Assembly: GCF_004803715.2 (NCBI RefSeq)
Contig: NZ_CP039383.2
Span: 248,001-312,000 of the forward strand
DNA length: 64,000 nt
Direction: 5' to 3'
Source of the DNA: Luteimonas yindakuii
GTDB taxonomy: Bacteria > Pseudomonadota > Gammaproteobacteria > Xanthomonadales > Xanthomonadaceae
In this document: positions 61,101 to 64,000 of the stretch, in pieces
How positions within the stretch are numbered: the stretch's first letter is position 1
Layout of the letters: each line of letters begins with the position of its first letter
Position numbers and translations under genes: made by a program
The notes under the pieces: model-generated
Databases searched by the model: none
Told to the model about the DNA's origin: nothing
What the model saw: the letters and a program-made list of their open reading frames with translations, nothing else

Positions 61101-61994
61101 ATGGCAGACCAGGTGGACGTGGCGATCATCGGCGGCGGCCCGGCGGGGCTCACCGCGGCAACCTACCTGCGGCGCTTCCTGCGCAGCTGCGTGGTCATCG
61201 ATGCCGGCAACAGCCGCGCCCGCTACATCCCCGAGAGCCATAACTGCCCGGGCTTCCCGCAGGGCGTCTCCGGCCGCGACCTGCTGGCGAAGATGCGCGC
61301 GCAGGCCGGGACCTTCGAGGCCGACATCGTCGAGGCGCGGGTCGAACGCATCGAGGCCACGGGCGACGGCTTCCGCCTCAGCGCCGGCGACCGTCACTGG
61401 GACGCGCGCAACGTCATCCTCGCCACCGGCCTGGCCGACCGCCTGCCCGACGTGCCGTGGTGCGAGGACGCGATCGCCTGTGGCGCGTTGCGGCTGTGCG
61501 CGGTCTGCGATGCCTACGAGGCGCGCGACCAGCACATCGGCATCCATGGGCCGGCCGACGGGCTGGTCGGCCATGCGCGCTTCCTGCGCGCGTACTCGCC
61601 GCAGGTGACGCTGCTGCCCAGCGACCGCGATCTTGCCGACGAGGACGCCGCGCAGGCGCAGGAACTCGGCGTGCGCGTGCTGCCCGCCGGCGGCACGCTG
61701 GAGTTCGACGGCGAACGCTGCCATTACCGCGCCGCTGACGGCACCGACGAAGTGTTCGACACGGTCTATCCCTACCTCGGCTACGAAGGCCATGGCGATC
61801 TGTTGGCCGGTGTCGGCCTGGATGCCAACGAAGGCGACCTGCGCGTCGACCCGCACCAGCAGACCCGCGTGCCCGGCCTCTACGCCATCGGCGACATCGT
61901 CAGCGGCCTCAACCAGATCTCGGTGGCGTTCGGCCAGGCCGCGGTCGCCGCCACCCACGTGCACAACAACCTGCCGCTGCTGCCGCGTGACTGA
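61101..61994 (+). CDS. Thioredoxin-reductase-like NAD(P)/FAD oxidoreductase
   Basis: 297 residues. FAD-binding IIGGGPAGLTAATYL, active-site pair C-A-V-C-D in LCAVCDAYEARD (TrxR has CATC), FAD-closing YAIGDIVSGLNQISVAFG. In the middle the NAD(P) site reads IGIHGPADG, not the usual GxGxxA, so pyridine nucleotide binding may be altered. Probably reduces a small redox protein; not clearly TrxB itself because of the changed motifs. Confidence 0.85.
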   Translation: MADQVDVAIIGGGPAGLTAATYLRRFLRSCVVIDAGNSRARYIPESHNCPGFPQGVSGRDLLAKMRAQAGTFEADIVEARVERIEATGDGFRLSAGDRHWDARNVILATGLADRLPDVPWCEDAIACGALRLCAVCDAYEARDQHIGIHGPADGLVGHARFLRAYSPQVTLLPSDRDLADEDAAQAQELGVRVLPAGGTLEFDGERCHYRAADGTDEVFDTVYPYLGYEGHGDLLAGVGLDANEGDLRVDPHQQTRVPGLYAIGDIVSGLNQISVAFGQAAVAATHVHNNLPLLPRD

Positions 61995-62104
61995 GGGCAT
62001 GCGCCTGTCCAACGCCGCAATCCCGGAGTCTGGCGGCCCTGCGTGCCTGCCGTGCGGTGCAGCGGGATGAGGGTGCGCGACCTAGGTGCCCCACACCCGG
62101 CTGC

Positions 62105-62110
62105 TAAGAT
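62105..62110 (+). promoter_or_regulatory. Candidate -10 (TAAGAT) of the tRNA gene
   Basis: TAAGAT ends 20 bp before the mature tRNA 5' end, a plausible -10. No good -35 is visible. Confidence 0.35.
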
Positions 62111-62130
62111 GCGCGACGGCGGCACCGCCC

Positions 62131-62206
62131 GGGCCTATAGCTCAACGGTCAGAGCAGAGGACTCATAATCCTTTGGTTCCAGGTTCGAATCCTGGTGGGC
62201 CCACCA
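62131..62206 (+). tRNA. ileX: tRNA-Ile2 (anticodon CAU, lysidine type)
   Basis: 76 nt with encoded CCA. All four arms fold: acceptor GGGCCTA/TGGGCCC, D-arm GCTC/GAGC, anticodon arm GAGGA-CTCATAA-TCCTT (anticodon 62164-62166), T-arm CCAGG-TTCGAAT-CCTGG. The acceptor pairs C4-G69 and C5-G68 are determinants for TilS, which converts C34 to lysidine so that it reads AUA; elongator tRNA-Met lacks them. Automated tools may label this tRNA-Met. Confidence 0.88.
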
Positions 62207-62210
62207 CACG

Positions 62211-62227
62211 CGGATCCTGCTGATCCG
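62211..62227 (+). terminator. Weak hairpin after the tRNA
   Basis: CGGATC (62211-62216), CTGCT, GATCCG (62222-62227), directly after the CCA end. No T-run follows, so function is uncertain. Confidence 0.35.
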
Positions 62228-62360
62228 TACTGTTCGTGAATGCACAGGTCAGCCGCTGCAGCCACCCTGCGACCGCATCACGCCTCTGTTGGCTGGACGC
62301 CATGGCCGCCGCCCTTCGCGAGCGGCGCCTCCGGTCTTCCCTTCACCATCGGGAGCTTCC

Positions 62361-63479
62361 ATGAGCAAGCGAATCCGCGTCGGCATCATCGGCCTCAATC
62401 CGGGCATCCACTGGGCTGCGATGGCGCACATGCCGGCATTGGCCGCCCTCGCGCACGACTACGAGGTGGTCGGCGTTGCCAATACCAGCCTGGCCAGCGC
62501 GCAACGCGCCGCCGCGGCGTTCGGCCTGCGCGATGCCTTCGAGAATGCGCAGGCGCTGGTGGAGTCGCCGGAGGTGGACCTGGTCGTCGTCACCGTCAAG
62601 GTGCCGCACCACCATGCGCTGGTCAGCGCGGCGTTGAACGCCGGCAAGCATGTCTATTGCGAATGGCCGCTCGGCAACGGTCTGGCGGAGGCACGCGAGC
62701 TCGCCGACCTCGCCGGGACGCGTGGCGTCGTCGCCGCCGTCGGCACGCAGATGCGCGTCGCGCCCGAGATCGAGCATCTGCGGCAGCTCATCGCCGAGGG
62801 CTATGTCGGCCAGGTGCTGTCGACGACGCTGGTCGGCAGCGGCGGCCAGTGGACCGGGCAGACCGATGCCGCGCATGCCTATCTCGAGGATGTCCGCAAC
62901 GGCGCCACGCTGCTCAGCATTCCGCTGGGGCATACGCTCGCGGGCTTCCGCGATGTCCTGGGCGACTTCGCCAGCATTTCGGCGCAGCTGATCGTCCGCC
63001 GCACGAGCACGCACGTCACTGATACCGACGAGACCATCGTCAGGACCACGCCGGACCAGGTGCTGGTGCAGGGCACCCTCGAAAGCGGCGCCGCGTACTC
63101 GATCCACTACCGCGGCGGCGTCTCGCGCGGGGTCAACCTGCTGTGGGAAATCAACGGCACCGAGGGCGATATCCAGGTCACCGCCGCCAGCGGCCACGCC
63201 CAGCTGACGCAGCTCTCGGTGCGCGGTGCACGCGGCACTGACAGCGAGCTGACGCCACTGATGCCGCCCGCCAGTACCTACGCAGGCTGGCCGGACGACG
63301 TGATGGCCCGCAACGTCGCCCGCATCTATGCGTTGATCGCCGCCGACATCCGCACCGGCACGCGCTCCGCGCCCGGCTTCAACGACGCGGTCGCGCTGCA
63401 CGAAACCCTCGATGCAATCGAACGCAGTAACGCCGCCCTGCACACGCCCGGCGCAGTCTCCCCGGAGTTGTCCCGATGA
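62361..63479 (+). CDS. Gfo/Idh/MocA family oxidoreductase
   Basis: 372 residues. Rossmann start [17 protein letters not shown], then [20 protein letters not shown] and YCEWPLGNG, where EWPLG replaces the usual EKP(L/M); the change removes the conserved Lys of many sugar dehydrogenases in this family. The C-terminal alpha/beta domain follows. NAD(P)-dependent oxidation of an unknown substrate. GGGAGC lies upstream. The stop overlaps the next ATG (ATGA). Confidence 0.86.
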   Translation: MSKRIRVGIIGLNPGIHWAAMAHMPALAALAHDYEVVGVANTSLASAQRAAAAFGLRDAFENAQALVESPEVDLVVVTVKVPHHHALVSAALNAGKHVYCEWPLGNGLAEARELADLAGTRGVVAAVGTQMRVAPEIEHLRQLIAEGYVGQVLSTTLVGSGGQWTGQTDAAHAYLEDVRNGATLLSIPLGHTLAGFRDVLGDFASISAQLIVRRTSTHVTDTDETIVRTTPDQVLVQGTLESGAAYSIHYRGGVSRGVNLLWEINGTEGDIQVTAASGHAQLTQLSVRGARGTDSELTPLMPPASTYAGWPDDVMARNVARIYALIAADIRTGTRSAPGFNDAVALHETLDAIERSNAALHTPGAVSPELSR

Positions 63480-64000
63480 GTACCGATGCCATGCCACGCC
63501 TGTCGATCCTCGAACTTGGCCGCGTACGCGAAGGCGGCGACCGCCGTACCGCGCTCGACGAGGCACGCGAACTCGCCCGCCAGGCCGAGGACTGGGGCTA
63601 TGAGCGGTTCTGGATCGCCGAGCACCACAACATGCCCGCGGTCACCACCGCGGCGACTTCGCTGGTGATCGCCCACGTCGCCGCCGGCACGCGCAGGATC
63701 CGCGTCGGCGCGGGCGGGGTGATGCTGCCCAACCACGCGCCCTACATCATCGCCGAGCAGTTCGGCACGCTGGCGACGCTGTTCCCCGGCCGCATCGACT
63801 TAGGGCTAGGCCGTGCGCCGGGAACCGACCAGCTGACCCTGCGCGCGTTGCGCCGCCCACCGGGCAATTCCGACAACTTCCCACAGGACGTGCAGGAGCT
63901 GCAGGCCTGGCTGGCGCCGGTGCAACCGGGCCAGCGCATCGAGGCGGTGCCGGGGTCGGGCACCGAGGTGCCGCTGTGGATCCTCGGCTCCAGCCTGTTC
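63476..64000 (+). CDS. LLM-class flavin-dependent monooxygenase (luciferase-like), 3' truncated by window edge
   Basis: The first 175 residues are visible; no stop before base 64000. Bacterial-luciferase-like TIM barrel: [74 protein letters not shown]. It belongs to the group annotated as LLM oxidoreductases of unknown substrate. The ATG overlaps the upstream stop, so it is coupled to the Gfo/Idh/MocA gene; they may share a substrate. The LGLG stretch uses TTA and CTA codons, rare here. Confidence 0.88.
   Translation, partial: MSTDAMPRLSILELGRVREGGDRRTALDEARELARQAEDWGYERFWIAEHHNMPAVTTAATSLVIAHVAAGTRRIRVGAGGVMLPNHAPYIIAEQFGTLATLFPGRIDLGLGRAPGTDQLTLRALRRPPGNSDNFPQDVQELQAWLAPVQPGQRIEAVPGSGTEVPLWILGSSLF

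Noticed and set aside
62131..62206. Elongator tRNA-Met
   Set aside because: Anticodon CAU alone suggests Met, but acceptor pairs C4-G69 and C5-G68 point to tRNA-Ile2.

Overview
The window is ordinary chromosome of a high-GC gammaproteobacterium of the family Xanthomonadaceae, Luteimonas/Lysobacter-like; the genus cannot be fixed from sequence alone. The evidence is gene content and order: an L1-like class B3 beta-lactamase, a plant-type glutamate-cysteine ligase, the engB / cytochrome c4 / dsbA / dsbA / EEP-nuclease block, the def-fmt-rsmB block opposite lysM-dprA-smg-topA-tsaC, a TonB receptor behind a CRP/Clp-type site, and many intergenic palindromes. I see no prophage, plasmid, insertion sequence or CRISPR array. 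Coding density is high, and the long open frames on the opposite strands are mostly GC-driven shadows.

Layout. 1-2.8 kb: end of an AmgK-type cell-wall-recycling kinase, a DUF72 protein and a B3 metallo-beta-lactamase with Gln in place of the first zinc His. 2.8-3.9 kb: a gene-free stretch with three hairpin-forming repeat units, two of them identical over 150 bp. 3.9-9.6 kb: cca, a Slt-type lytic transglycosylase, a TauE/SafE exporter, a DUF1761 membrane protein, a nucleotidyltransferase strongly resembling ANT(2'')-Ia (AadB), and a small membrane protein. 9.9-12.8 kb: a TonB-dependent receptor. 12.8-18.7 kb: EEP nuclease, two DsbA-like proteins, dihaem cytochrome c, EngB and GshA. 19.1-21.0 kb: a two-gene operon of ferritin-like di-iron proteins, one carrying two tandem bundles. 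21.1-24.7 kb: ppc and a glutathione S-transferase.

25.1-27.5 kb: a complete formaldehyde-detoxification operon, frmR-frmA-frmB, with a C-tract operator; GshA upstream makes the glutathione this pathway uses. 27.6-31.0 kb: small proteins, a Dph6-like ATP pyrophosphatase, DegV and a NYN-LOTUS protein. 31.0-36.6 kb: priA, an intergenic cluster of DnaA boxes, a membrane-anchored sigma-like protein with a DUF3106 partner, and a DUF3667 protein. 36.7-43.4 kb: MATE transporter, SppA, a small lipoprotein, an SDR, two DUF4124-type proteins and TsaC. 43.4-52.6 kb: topA, a GYF-like protein, smg, dprA, a LysM protein, then def-fmt-rsmB on the other strand. 52.8-58.7 kb: two coupled glycosyltransferases, a BIME-like REP pair, a three-gene envelope operon (LpxL-like acyltransferase, YdbS, YdbT) and dtd. 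59-64 kb: rpoD with consensus -10 and a clear terminator, a thioredoxin-reductase-like flavoprotein, tRNA-Ile2(CAU), and a Gfo/Idh/MocA oxidoreductase coupled to a luciferase-family monooxygenase that runs off the end.

Best candidates for something not well described: the double/single ferritin-like operon with its palindromic operator (18.97-21.0 kb), the chromosomal AadB-like protein, the L1-like H116Q beta-lactamase, the hairpin units at 3.0-3.6 kb whose arms differ while pairing is kept, and the DnaA-box cluster upstream of priA.
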